DNA of 64,000 nt, taken from NCBI GenBank assembly GCA_033964015.1, contig CM066920.1, forward strand, positions 7,283,912-7,347,911, given 5' to 3'. This DNA is from Scolanthus callimorphus (taxonomy: Eukaryota; Cnidaria; Anthozoa; Actiniaria; Edwardsiidae). Below the pieces are notes generated by a model. It ran no database searches. It was not told the DNA's origin and saw only the letters and a list, made by a program, of their open reading frames with translations. How positions within the stretch are numbered: position 1 is the stretch's first letter; the number at the start of each line of letters is the position of its first letter. Of the stretch, positions 48,409 through 60,357 are shown piece by piece. Position numbers and translations under genes: made by a program.

Positions 48409-49680
48409 TTATCCTACAAGTAAAATACTTCCTTCTGAGCTGCCTTTGACGTGACAGATTAAAGCACTTCGATTAAGTCGCGTTTTTGCGCAGAAATGTA
48501 ATCTTAAAAGTTTGTGTTTCAAGGCAACGTCCCATGTTTTAATAGTTGACAGATATGGGAAACCTTCAAGCCACTGATTGATTTTCCCAATGTCAAGAAT
48601 CGCGTCTCCATCGCTTGTATACCGAACAAATTTGCTCGCTCGCAGAAGAGGCATCGGAAACTGTTCAGCGCCGTTCGGATCCCTTTCGCTCCTCATGCTC
48701 GAAGTTCGAGCGGGCGGTAGGAGAATCGGAACTTCTTCGGGTTTACAACAACATAAGATTGCTTTCATCTCTGCCTTGTAATCTTCATCAGAAAACATCA
48801 CAACCAGAGGTCTCACCCAAGACACCGATGCCGCACAAAACGAGGAAAATGTATATCCTGACCTTGGAAGAGAATATTGCAAACCTTCAAGCGCTATGTA
48901 CAAATCGCAAATAAATATAGGAAGACAGCAAATTAGTGTCCCTAAAATAATCCCCGCGAATAGTCGAGTGATTCCCATTTCATTTCCGCATAATTCCATT
49001 GTTTGGATGGCTCCCTCTTCTTGTCTCTCGCGCCGTATCATTTTAAGCTTCGCTTTACAGAGGCATAGCATTATGATGAATAGCGGTGCCACTACGATTA
49101 GGAGTTGTAATAACGAAGCTGTTAGATAATTCTCTATGCTAATCTCTGCTTGACAGACGACATTTCCTGGATGAAATTTAATCTTGTCTTCTAGAAAGTA
49201 GGGAGTGGCACCGCTGTAGCGATCATCCAGCATATGAGGAGAAGCACTAAAACGATCTTTCCTTTGAATAGCTTAGCGTAAAGTCCCGGGCTTGTGAGAG
49301 AAAAAAAGCGATCCACTGAGGTTAAAGTCATAAGTAACGCGGAAAGTGAACCAAGCGCTATTACCGCGTACCCTTGGATCGGCATGTTACAGGCGGGATG
49401 TCCCATTTGCCTTTTATTAGCGCGATCATCGAGAATGGAAGGACAAGAGCCACGAAAATTAAGTCGGCCAGGCAGAATGAAATAATATACATATGCGGTA
49501 GGCTTTCAGATCGCAGTTTCTTGCACGCTGTGTAAAACGTGAAGATGTTGAGTAGAAAGCAAGAAAAGCAATCGCCACTGTGATCGTGGTTTCTGTAAAG
49601 ACCACCTCGAAGCATCTTTCCGCAAACCGCAAGGTTAAGTTTTTTGCTTCTGGAGAAATGACTTCCATTTCAATTTTCAC
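48409..49680 (-). pseudogene. Class A GPCR, single exon, three one-base deletions
   Basis: Receptor of about 420 residues on the minus strand, convergent with the receptor at 46396. Reading passes through frames at 49680, 49615, 49406 and 49233, each change equal to one lost base: near 49558 (TTT run), 49385 (AA) and 49195 (TTT run). Visible are TM1 with LLNIFTFY, TM2 with LADLIF, the TM3 Cys (VTC) and VDRFFSL at the end of TM3, TM4 with CWMIATAVP, ECL2 with IKFHPGNVVC, TM5, TM6 with LICCLPIF, and TM7 with SWVRPLVVMF. The usual NPxxY is thus replaced by RPLVV. A tail of about 115 residues follows. The shared FHPG loop before the ECL2 Cys suggests it is a diverged paralogue of the neighbour. 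No internal stops occur in the expected frames. Confidence 0.82.
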
Positions 49681-50798
49681 ACGTTGTGTCTCATCTTGCT
49701 AATATTATTCTAGCCTCGAAATCATCCGCAATTCCACGAAGATAGATTTTTCCACTATTTTATCGTAAATCCATTTCTGAGTTATTTCTGAGCATCGACG
49801 CAGAATCAGAAATCAATATAGGAGACTCAAACGAGAGGTCATTTGACTCATAGACTTTCTGCAGTAATAATCCCCCCTTAAGTGATTCAAAATCAAAGAA
49901 ATCTTTTCTCGGCAGTAAAGGCTATCAATATTTGATCATGTAATGGGCTTCATATCTAACAGAATGTATATCTTAAACATTTGTTTACAAACTTTGAACA
50001 AAAGCCTTCCCAGATCAAATATGTTGCGAGTCATGTAGATAATAAGTTACATGGGTCGGGAAAATGGGTTGTGATGATATATTAGGATGTAGCTTGTTTT
50101 GTAAGTCTTTTGTCCTCGGTTCGCACCCTTCAGAATGAATCGAAAGCTGTTTTCGATTTGCAACAAAACCACTCTTGTTGTTTTGGTAACAGTTATCGTA
50201 ATTACCGAAATGGCTGCCATGAAATTAGCTGCATTTCACCTGTTATCACATCATTTCTTTTAGCACGCAGTCCGGCCATTTCGCAAACCTTTTGGAAATA
50301 TACTGTAACATTTACAACAAGACAAAACAAAATACTGAAGACTAGTAGCACGACATGTTAACTAGGGAACTTTATACCACAGCTATAACTTTGATTTACA
50401 AGCACAGGCGCAGCAATTCCTTTGAACATTTGAAAACATCAACACGAGGTGGTCATCAGTTAGAGCGACTCATGCGCAATCTCTGTTGATATCATCCTTG
50501 CGCTTGTCGTTCTCGTTTTGTACAACTGGGCGACTAGACCTTTGTCGTCTTAAAACAAGACCCTTCCCTCACCCCGAACACACGCAAGTGGTCTCAACGA
50601 TGCGGAGCATAGTCCCACCTTCAAACCATTTGCATTTTCATTTGTTTCCTTTAAATTATAGTAATAACATTTCATGACAAACATGCTCAATATTCACTAA
50701 GTAAACATTTTAGAATGCAAATTTTTAAAGAAGCGGTGTCAATACAAAAAGCCATTAACACTCTATAAAACAATGTTATATTTGAAGAGACTAAACAG
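49681..50798. other. Intergenic stretch, no gene recognised
   Basis: Upstream flank of the minus-strand GPCR and 3' flank of the coiled-coil gene. Only short ORFs without family resemblance are present. No transposon ends were recognised. Confidence 0.45.
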
Positions 50799-51548
50799 TT
50801 AGACTAAATCGCTGTATTCCACTACCTCATAAAGATCTCGCATTCGCCTCGTTTCTTGTTTTGTATTTCGATTCACAAGTTTCTGAATTGTCAAGTTATG
50901 AGTGATCTGTCTCACAAGCCCTTCAAGTCGTTTTACATCGCAGTTCGCACGATGTATCCTCGAATTCGTTATTTCCATGTTTTTCTGCAGCTGCCATAAC
51001 CTATTCACTCTAGACATCTCTTTTTCGGTTTCGATTTCATGGCGCAATTCAGTGATTCTTGACTGATCGCTCAATTTCAATATCTCGTTTTCAAGCGCCT
51101 TGATTCGCGCGTTTGCCTTGTCAAATCTTTCTTCTATAAATACCAGCTTCCCCTCCATTTGATCCTGTCTTGTGATTAACGCCTCTGAGCATTTATTATA
51201 CTGGTGTGTGAGATTTTCAAGCTGTGTAATCTCTGATATTAAGAAAACCTCTCTTTCATTGCTATCCCTAGGTGGGTCATCTTCGTCTACGTTTTGTCCC
51301 ATATCAGGTACGCGCAAATCGCCTACCCTACTGTCCTTTCTCTCGAGCTGAAGATTCAAAATAAAAAGTTTATCTCCCATCGCGTTTAACCGATGCTTTA
51401 AGTAGAATGCCTTCTTCTCAGCAGCTTTCCTTTTCTCGATAGCATAGTCAAGTTTCTTTATTGCTGCCATTTCTCTTTCACGGAACTTGCTCTTTTCTTG
51501 CGCTACTGTCTTGAATCTTGAGCGTATACCTTGAATAGCGCTGGTCAT
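50799..51548 (-). CDS. Intronless coiled-coil protein (249 aa), unknown function
   Basis: One uninterrupted frame from MTSAIQGIRSRFKTV to ...YEVVEYSDLV-stop. The composition is rich in Glu, Lys, Arg, Leu and Ile with heptad spacing in two blocks, about residues 15-75 and 100-240. They are separated by an acidic/Pro linker (DMGQNVDEDDPPRDSNE). No signal peptide or membrane segment is present. Stretches such as ERFDKANARIKALENEILKL resemble tropomyosin-type coiled coils, but the protein lacks a convincing tropomyosin start and is shorter than the usual 284 residues. It therefore should not be named as such. Long length, absence of stops and regular heptads argue that it is real. The next gene, NDFIP-like, lies over 3.7 kb upstream on the same strand. 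Confidence 0.7.
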   Translation of the reverse strand: MTSAIQGIRSRFKTVAQEKSKFREREMAAIKKLDYAIEKRKAAEKKAFYLKHRLNAMGDKLFILNLQLERKDSRVGDLRVPDMGQNVDEDDPPRDSNEREVFLISEITQLENLTHQYNKCSEALITRQDQMEGKLVFIEERFDKANARIKALENEILKLSDQSRITELRHEIETEKEMSRVNRLWQLQKNMEITNSRIHRANCDVKRLEGLVRQITHNLTIQKLVNRNTKQETRRMRDLYEVVEYSDLV

Positions 51549-53666
51549 TTCAACAAAAACTACGACAGGGAAATACCGGTATATGAAATAGTTTAAAGTT
51601 TAGTAACGGTTCTTGTTCTGATTTAGGTTGTATTTCACCATAGCTCTGTCAGCGTACAATATGTACTTCCCAATACTGCCTTCCTTCGTGCCATCAACAA
51701 ACCGCATTTTTCAAAACGGATATTTCGGATTGCCACATGCATGCATTATACAGCTTAAGGGGGCTCGGCGCTAATCTGAGTGCAAACATAACCGTCACGG
51801 GTTTCAGGATTACTTTTTAATTGGCTCACCGAAAAGCAAAACCAGGCGCATATAGGAAATGAAATGGAATTCACTAAGATTTTGATGTGGAGTTGCAAGA
51901 CAAGTTGCAACAAGCAATCAAGGGATTCATTACAACAATCGTCCGTGTTTTACATGTAGGGACACAATTTGGACTGCATAAGCAGGTTCTGGGGTCTTTC
52001 GCTGGGTAGAGTGGGTTCTGAGATAACCAATTTGCATCAAGTTGCGAATCTTCGCGTTGGTTGGGGGTCAATTGACCCGTTGTTTTCTCTTTAGAAAACT
52101 TTTCTTTTCGGGATGATTTTTTTTAACTATTACATCAAAACAAACATTGTTCCACCCATCGGTCGTTACTGGGAACCGAGAACCGCCGCAGCTCAAAAAT
52201 TTCATTTTTTTTTCGATCTATGTAATAGAGAATTTTGTTTTCTTTCTTGTGGATTTTTTAGAACTAATTTCGGTCATTGTCAGGGTGAAATACGTCTGTT
52301 TTTATTTCACCGGAAGTAAACTCTCCGCCCGTACCAGTATTTTAAATCGGCGTTTTCTCGAAATGAGCATTTTTTTAAACAACATCGCCGACTTTGAAGC
52401 GCTATAGCCAACGAGATACTAGTCGGAATCGCGCGAAGCTTGGCAGAAACCTAGATCAGTTACCAAAGAGCAAAACCGTGTCCGGGAATTTTTTTACTGA
52501 AATATTTTAAACTCTGGTGCATTTTTCGTGCGACAATGTCCAATTTTATAGCATTTTCACGCTCTAAAAATTCAGACCAAAATATGTATCAATCTCAAAA
52601 CTTTGAAAAAAATATATTTATCAATAAGGTATTTCTTTTTGCCACAGCAAGCTACTCCATTGTATAAGCTTTCCAACGATATATAGGTTGAGTGACAAAA
52701 ACTAACATTTCAACATTTGGACACGTCACTACAAACACAAACACGACAATTCTCGTTCGTCTCAAATTCATTTTATTTTAGGTAAATAATGCTACATTAT
52801 TTTACTAGGGAGCATTTTCTGAAGGGCTATTCCGAAAATGATAGAGTTTGTAAGTTCTAAAACCTGGATGATCTAGGTTTCTTATTTACTAGTAAAAGAT
52901 AGTATAACAAGGATATGGAATTTAAAAGGCGGGGTGTGTCCTATTTGTAAATTTTTGACAAGGGTAAGGTATTCTCTAGCGCTAATATTCGAGGTTCCCA
53001 AATACAATGAAGGCTATCTGAGGCGACTGGTTCCATACTGTCTTATCTGTCATGCGATCAGATACGACCATATGGAAATCAGTTTCCGATCCTCAAAACC
53101 AGTAATTTCGCTGGAAGCCAGCGTGGATAAGGGCAACTAAAGCGTTTACTGCGTACGGGACGATGGCTGAAACTTTCAGATTTTGCATAACAGATTTGAA
53201 CTACCTTGTCAGCAACAGTTTCACATCTCCAAGTTGTGCCCGCCTACAGCACAAGCTCTTAATTTTCTCTACACAAGCTAGTAAAAAATGTTCTATTGAT
53301 TTACATGATTATAGATACCAATTTTAGTATACTTGACTTCTGTAACACTCCCTTTCCCTCTCGCCCCATCTGCTAACTACAATATAAGTATCTACAGTAT
53401 AGTGATAACACAAAAAATAAACTGAAAAATTAATGACAAAATTTAAAGTCCCTCCTGACTCAAACTCCATTCCCCAACCCCCCAAACAACACTTCTCAAA
53501 CTAATTGGTTCCTACTTTTGCCGAGAAATGACTTTCCTCAAGGCTATACTAATGTTAATGTTTCCCGTTGTGCCTGGCCGGGACGTTTCTGTCGCCATGT
53601 GCTTGGTATTCTATTTTATGATATTCTTACGAAACCGTAAGTTGAAATATTTATATGGTCCAACTG
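51549..53666. other. Intergenic stretch, no gene recognised
   Basis: AT-rich sequence with short ORFs only. The missing last exon of the NDFIP-like gene could lie here or in 53.8-55.2 kb, but I found no segment resembling its C terminus. Confidence 0.4.
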
Positions 53667-53768
53667 AGCCTGAATTTCAACCTGGAGCTCCGCTTTTAGC
53701 CAGTGGCTAAATCCATATAATTTCATCCGTCCCTTGCTCTCGATCGTAGGACGGCTGAAATTCAGGCT
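53667..53768. mobile_element. Small TIR element
   Basis: AGCCTGAATTTCAACC and GGCTGAAATTCAGGCT are inverted ends of a 102-bp segment. No clear target duplication. Confidence 0.5.
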
Positions 53769-53904
53769 AGGTACAACCCCTAACAACTAAGTTGGGACTT
53801 ATTGCCCCAGAAAAGAGGAAAAGGAGTAAAATGTGACCATCTAGTTCTAAGCTATTTCGCCAACCCTCCATATGTGGCCCATCAAGTCACCCCGCATAAA
53901 GCCT

Positions 53905-54163
53905 TAAAGACCCTGTGCCCGATGGGTGTGACGAATAGTTTCGTAGCCCATAAAACTCTATGCTAACGAGGCATCGGTAAACTAAGTGAGCTCAATCCAT
54001 TTAAATCTCATAGAATTTAAATCCATCCTTTGGTCTAAAACTCGTTTAAGTGATACGTAGTCATATAACTACAAACTAATGGTGTTATTTTGTTTCTTAC
54101 CATATTAGATCAACACAACAAACCAACATAACATTGTCACACCCATCGGACAAAGGGTCTTTA
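53905..54163. mobile_element. 259-bp MITE
   Basis: Arms TAAAGACCCTGTGCCCGATG and the near complement CATCGGACAAAGGGTCTTTA (with GGGTGTGAC / GTCACACCC further in) pair over about 28 bases. Interior AT-rich, no ORF. Confidence 0.75.
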
Positions 54164-54197
54164 ATCTATCCATAAGACTGATCTCATACCAGTTTGA

Positions 54198-54365
54198 TTA
54201 AACATCGTTCAACACGCAAGTGTTGAACGTGCCATGTTGGATGAATGTTGAAATCGTTAACACCAAACATTAGAGGCAGATCCAGGAATCTCAGAAAGGG
54301 GGGGCCGATAGTGACAATATAGGGAATCGCAGAAAGGGGGGGCCCGATAGTGACAATATAGGGAC
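54198..54365. repeat. Short direct repeats and hairpin
   Basis: A GTTCAACAC / GTGTTGAAC hairpin (about 54208-54230) is followed by two copies of a unit containing AGAAAGGGGGGGCCGATAGT and GACAATATAGGGA (about 54292-54363). The first motif resembles CAACATT-type repeats at about 41838-41905. Confidence 0.5.
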
Positions 54366-55295
54366 CAAAAATGCAAATTTCCTTCAGCAAATACAGTAAA
54401 TGTATTTATTTTTTTCTGAACTCTGCATTCTGATTGGTTCTTAGAGTACACGCGCGGGCAATATTTTCCTATCTCTGACCTAGGTCACAGTAACCATTTG
54501 CTCGCACTTGTTTTCATAAAAAAATCAAATTTTAGAGTTGGAAAAAAATAAATAAGTTATTTACCGGCTTTAGATCGGTCCATATAGCGAAAACTGTGAC
54601 CTCGGCCTGGAAAATGTTCCAGCATCAGTCAACACTTTCCAGCCCTGGGTCACTGTTTTTCCCTATATGTACCTCCCAGCCCGTAAATAACATATGTGTA
54701 TGTTTGCAATGACGATCATCCCCATACATTTTAAGGAGCCCCACCACACCCCAGGAGGCTTGATGATTGTGTGGATGTATAAAACTCATGGTAACTGCAA
54801 AGGCTATTTTTACTAAATGTTTCACTGTAATATTCGTTTGAAAGCTAGTGAAAAATATTATGTTAACTACTGTAGGATTAATATGGTAATACTAGGATAA
54901 CATGTTCCATCAATCTCCCACTTTATGACAGTCTCTCCTACTTTTCACATCATTCCGTACCTACAGTAATTAGCTAGCTCAATTCACTTCTGTATAGGCA
55001 GCCCCCAGAACCTAGGGAACCTCCTACACCCCCTTCGCACTAGCATCTTGATATGAATATAAGCTAACGTGGCACGGATGAATAACAGCCAACCTTTAAA
55101 GACAAGAAAGGAAATAGAACAATCAATTTATGATGAAAACTGAAAACAATTTATAATGAAAAAGAATCATGGTCTGGTCAAGTAGACAAAGTTTTCCACC
55201 TACAAAATGATGATTCCGGCAGCAAGCCAAAACCTTGTCATGTTGTTTATTCAGCTGACATTTCATTGTGATCCCAAAATTGCTTCAAAACTTAC

Positions 55296-58200
55296 CAAGA
55301 GCAAAGAAAATCCACCACAGCCATCCTTGACCATAAATCATCTCCTCTCGGTCTCTGGCTGCTTCCTACAAAACAAGAAAATGACCAAACATGTCACATG
55401 TCACTGGTGATTGATCTTCAAATGCAAATAGCACCCCAGGACCCCCCCCTCCCCCCCTCCTAGCTACGCCCCTGGACTAGGGGAATAACAATTTACCCTT
55501 ATTTGTTGACTAAATGTTCAACTACACTAGTTCAAGTTGTTTTGCACTAGTTTCTTGTTGGGCCCCTGAAAAGAGTGCACTGCTGGTTTGCCAATATTAA
55601 TTATTCTATCTAATATTAACCAATGATACTCACCTTTAGAATCAATACCCATTTAACCATTGAGAGTCCAAATCCAGATATAGCACCATATCGTGAAGCT
55701 ACTGTTCTTGTTAAGCAATATGCAGCAAAGAACCCGAGCCAATTGAAACAGAAATGCCACTGTAGAAGATAACATCTCTTAGAAAAATACATATTGTACA
55801 TGGGAAACAAACAGTGTTTTCTGTCACTTTGTTCGCATCATACAGGAAATAAGAAGATTGCATTCAGTACATTTAACAAATGCCCTCTGATTTTCCGTGG
55901 TATGTCCTCTTATATACCATGGAATGATGTAATAGTAAAGTGGTCAAAATGTTGTGGACTCATGAGGCATAGCCGAGTGGGTCCGCAGTACATTTTGACC
56001 ACTTTATTATGTCATTCCGTGGTATATAAGAGGACATACCGGTACCACGGAAAAAGAGAGGACATTTGTTTTATACCGCAACCAAAGGCAAAAATAAGTA
56101 CAAAAACAGTGCTCGCGCGCAGCCAAACAGTGTTTTTATTGGTTCTTTTTAGTGCACGCACTGATGATGGTGCTCCGTGGAGTATACTTTTATGTACACA
56201 TGGCTGAGAACCAATCAGAATTCAAGAACATGCACGTTGTGGTATAAATTAACATGGAAAACACAGGAAACAGGAAACAAGGAAGATTGCATTCCTTCAT
56301 GGTCTTTAAACCTGGACATTTCAACTTTTAAAAAATAGCACATAAGACGGAAACTTTCGCAGACTTACTTGTAAAACACATGATGAACAACCAGTCAGTC
56401 CCCAGGGAAACTTCTGTAAAGGAAGAAAACCGATGCCAAGTTAATTGATAGACTACTTTTATGATGAAGCTGGCAGCAACAGACCAGACTGTGATCTATT
56501 TGGAATGGATCAAGCATTATAGACCCTTTTAATAAGTCCAGTCACGCATGTTTTCCGCAGATGACGTCAAATTTTCTTTCCAATTTCTGGTCTATTGAAC
56601 ACATTTCAAAAGAATAAATTTGACATCAAACGCGGAAAACATGCATGACTGGACTTATTAAAAGGGTCTATATCTGGAAAATGATGGGCACCCACATCTA
56701 TGTGTATGTGTGCTGGCACATGTAGAGCAATGGGCTGTTCCAAATAGCTGTTGTTTCAAATTTTCACAGGGGTTGTGCAGGAGTCTGGAATTTCCACAGG
56801 GGTACATGTAGATTAATGTTCAAAAATTTCAAATTCTCTTGTGGAAATTCCAAAGTTGTAAAGGAATACCTTGTGGAAATTCTGGGGTAAAAAGAAAGGC
56901 CCTGTGGAAATTCCAGGGTCAAAACAAGGAGCCCTGTGGAAATTCCAAGGTCAAACACAAAGACCCGTCTGTGGACATTTCACATGTGTGTTTCTGGTAT
57001 CTGATAGTGAACTTACATACCTACTCCTCCATCAATAAGAAGTGCATTTCGTCTTTCCTGCAAAACATAATTGACAAACAAAAAAATATGAAGAGCAACA
57101 TGACAGTAAAGAAATTAACATAGAAAAAGAATTGCAGAAAAAGCGTTATGTTCTGGTGGCATCATGACACCATTGTCAAACGTAAAATGTTAAATGAACT
57201 CTAAACTGCTAAACTTATAAAACTATTAAAATTAGCTTGGTGTGAATAGGAGTTAATTGGAAATGAAAACTTTAGTTTGAATAGAGTCTGACTGCACATG
57301 GTAAAATGATAACATGATTATTTTGAAGCAGCGGCCGGCTAGTAAAAAAACAGAGGGTTGCAGTGGCCTTCTGGGAAGCCTATCATGATGACAAGGCAGA
57401 CTGCTTATGATAACAATGGGGGAAAAATTGCTTAGAAATCAAAGTGCAAAACACGACTAAAACTCTAAAATAGGCACTTTGCTTCCAACAAATTTCCTGA
57501 AACTTCATTAAAACTTAGTCCAACTGACTTCAGTATGATTAACAGTGTTTCGTTCAAAAATACCAGCAACTTTTTTTTTGCGCGGGTTGATCTCTCAAGG
57601 AAGGGGTTCATTTAGCTCAGATATATTAAAAGTATTAACGCTAATGGAGATCTGATAATCGCGTAGATATTGTCAAAAGATACCTGCTTATATGCTCCAA
57701 GATTGAAGTTCATAGTAAGTATATTTTTTTAAGTTGTAGACGAAAATATTTTTTGCGAAATTCGCTCTGACTTTCGCATGAGTCACCTTAATAGTATGTA
57801 TAGTTTGTTTACTTACCAAATCTTCATTGGTTTCACTGACCCCTTCTGCTTCTTCATAAGTTGGTAGCTTGGCTGCTATGTCATAGGCAGGAGGTTCAGC
57901 ATTTTCTTCTATATCAAACATACACTCAATTATTCACAGAAATAGAGAGGAGATGAAGTGAACTTTTTCGCCAAAGGACCTACTATCTAACCCCAACTTT
58001 TCATATTGAGGTGGAGCACTTAGAATGTTTAGTTGTCAGAAGATAACTACATAAATAATGTTTTTGCCAAGACCAAAATATTACATGACTGGTACATCAG
58101 TACAGAAAGTTTTAGTTGCAATATATATATTTCCTTTTATCAACTTTGTCATGTCAAAACAAATATACCAACAAGAGTACTACTAAACAAAAATATTAAT

Positions 58201-59870
58201 AATACAGAAAATGGGAGTCGCAGGGACACCGCAACAGCCAAATATAAGAAAGATAAAAAAAATCAAGTTACATACAATTACAATATTAATTTCCAGGTCT
58301 AAAAACCTTGGTGACATTTAAACTTAAAATCCAAAAACCTTTCATTTTCTCTGTTTTTTTTTTCCCAAGAGATGTGTAATTTTCAAAGTGTCAATGAAAG
58401 TGGGTGAGAAATAACCCAAAATATGGATATTTATGTATGGATTTTGGTACCAAAGTACCTATTTTCACCTAGTGGCTTGTACAATATTTTAATTATCAGT
58501 TACAGCAACATGCACGTACCTGATTGGGAATCTTCATCAGGTGTATATGTGTATGGTGGGGGTGGGAGATCAGGAGGGAGTTCAACATAGGCAGCCTGGT
58601 TAAGTGTATTGGTTTCATGATCCTCTGTTACACTAACTGGTTGAGGGGGCGGGGATACCACAGATACTTCTACCGACTGAGACGCAGGTACTGTGTCCTC
58701 AGAAGTGGGGACCTGTGATAGCAAGGTGGGGAAGATTGAGTATTTAAATTAAACCTAACTGAAGCTAGGTTTTCTTGGTGCAGTAAAATCTGTGTATTGT
58801 TCACAAGTGTGCATCACAAAGCTTCTTTAATTTAGTAGAAAAAATATGATGAAATAAGAACTGAACACAAAGGGGTCCTCTGAGAATGGTTCCTACACTG
58901 AGAGAAACCCCAAAATACAACATTCAGGGCCTTTTAGAAATAATCAAGAAGAAGGTGCTGCCTTTGTACTAACATTTGCAAATGGTTAGACCTTCGCTTC
59001 TTCTCAGATAAGGACATCAAACTGTAGGTCCTTTCTCTCACATGCACTACACTAACCCGAAGCAGAGGACATTAAAGAATGACGATGGATCCACAGTGCA
59101 GGGCCTACAAATTAATCCTCTGCATATGGCCATACCATATGTTAGAAAACTGTATGCATTCATCAACTTTTGCTAGGTTGAAACTATTTTTGGAAGCTGT
59201 TCACATGGATGACGTTAAATGGTAGGTATAACCGAACTCAGATGATCAAGTTCTCATGACTGGTTCATGAGACTGCATCCTGTACAAATTTTTGTATTCA
59301 CTGTAAATAACACCAATGCGAACAACAACAAAAGCAACTTCCTGTTGTATTTTTACTCCCATTTGCTGCAGACCCCAACAACGCTTCCGTTCAAATATTA
59401 TTTTAAGACAAGCCTGGTTGGCTCGATTTTAGCGGTTGCCGACCAAAGTAGAACATACAATCAAAACATTAATATCGTTTATTTTTCTCAATTCTTAAGC
59501 GCAAACACGAATAAAAAACATGTTCTCCCGCCAAACCCTGTAATAAACGACAATCTAATTAGCCAAGGAGTACTCTAAAGTTAGAAATTATTTCACGCTT
59601 GGTGAGCAAAGCTTTCGTGTTCGTAGTTATTTTAATTCGCTTTTACAGGCGATAAGCAATAACAACCCAAACTCCTTTTCAATAAAACATTATAATTTGA
59701 TTTAGTTCCTGAGTTTATTTCGAGAAAGCTTTAAAGATCGACAAAAGTGCAGTGAATTCAATGGTTCAAAGCTAATTTAGATTCTGTAACGTGCCAAATT
59801 GGCAACATATTCGTCTAAGTTTTATACATTTTCTCTTACTTACCGGTTCATATCGTTGAGTGGAAGCCAT
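55296..59870 (-). CDS. NEDD4 family-interacting protein (NDFIP1/2-like), seven exons found, last exon not located
   Basis: Adaptor of Golgi/endosomal membranes that recruits and activates NEDD4-type HECT ubiquitin ligases through PY motifs. Exons on the minus strand: 59870-59844 (MASTQRYEP), 58712-58520, 57908-57817, 57057-57021, 56413-56369, 55759-55634, 55365-55296. The cytosolic part has PPPPY (about residues 59-63), PPAY (79-82) and LPTYEEAE (88-95), the same three-motif plan as human NDFIP. The membrane part reads TDWLFIMCFT-MAFLF, then NWLGFFAAYCL, SRYGAISGFGLS and KWVLILK. After that comes GQGWLWWIFFALG, which matches the GQYWLWW segment of the family. One oddity: MAFLF and NWLGFF are in different frames unless one base near 55745 is ignored. 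The final exon (third helix end and tail) was not found. Upstream flank 59871-60000 should hold the promoter. Confidence 0.88.
55875..56070. mobile_element. 196-bp TIR element in NDFIP-like intron
   Basis: Long imperfect arms (ACAAATGCCCTCTGATTTTC and complement; GTATGTCCTCTTATATACCA and complement; AAAGTGGTCAAAATGT and complement) fold almost the whole 196 bp into a hairpin. It lies in the intron between exons 5 and 6. Confidence 0.75.
56520..56670. mobile_element. 151-bp palindromic MITE with TA duplication
   Basis: TAGACCCTTTTAATAAGTCC and its exact complement form the tips, pairing on through AGTCA.GCATGTTTTCCGC. TA dinucleotides flank it (56518-56519, 56671-56672), as with Tc1/mariner-type insertion. 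It sits in an NDFIP-like intron. Confidence 0.8.
56830..56985. repeat. Tandem repeat, about 36 bp, 4-5 units
   Basis: Units built on CCTGTGGAAATTCCAGGGTC recur through the intron between exons 4 and 5 of the NDFIP-like gene, with degenerate outliers from about 56764. No coding role is evident. Confidence 0.7.
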
Positions 59871-60357
59871 TTAGGCTTTCAATGAAAGCCTTGGTAATAT
59901 AATCGTAGTCTTTTTTGTGATTTTGGGACGCTGATTCACTTTTTTGTGATGGTAAATATTGGCCAATTTCAATCCAATATGGCGCAGCTTTCTTGTTATG
60001 TGCCCTCGTTTTCATGTATGTGGTGACGTTCGATTGTTACGTCATATAACAATTAGCATAAATTACAGGAAACCCGCGCGCGCGAACAACGCAATGACGA
60101 TCTTGGGACAGGCAACCCGCGCGGATTTGCCATAAAAACGACAGCATGCACTTTCTTGATATTCTGAACGAGGCACGATTTCTTGAAATGTTTTGATTAA
60201 ACTAACAGAACTATAAACAATTTATAAGATTAGCTTCTTGTAATATTCTATTAAAGAAAGAAATGTTATTTTATAAATGATACAGGGCTAGCCAGTAAAT
60301 AAATAATTTACTTTTCCAACTCTAAAATTTGATTTCTGTGTATGCAGGGGCAAATTA

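Noticed and set aside
50799..51548. Naming the coiled-coil ORF tropomyosin
   Set aside because: Length, start and linker do not fit; similarity is only that of generic heptad repeats.
53528..53710. Short hydrophobic plus ORF as the missing NDFIP exon
   Set aside because: Wrong strand for that gene and no similarity to the NDFIP C terminus.
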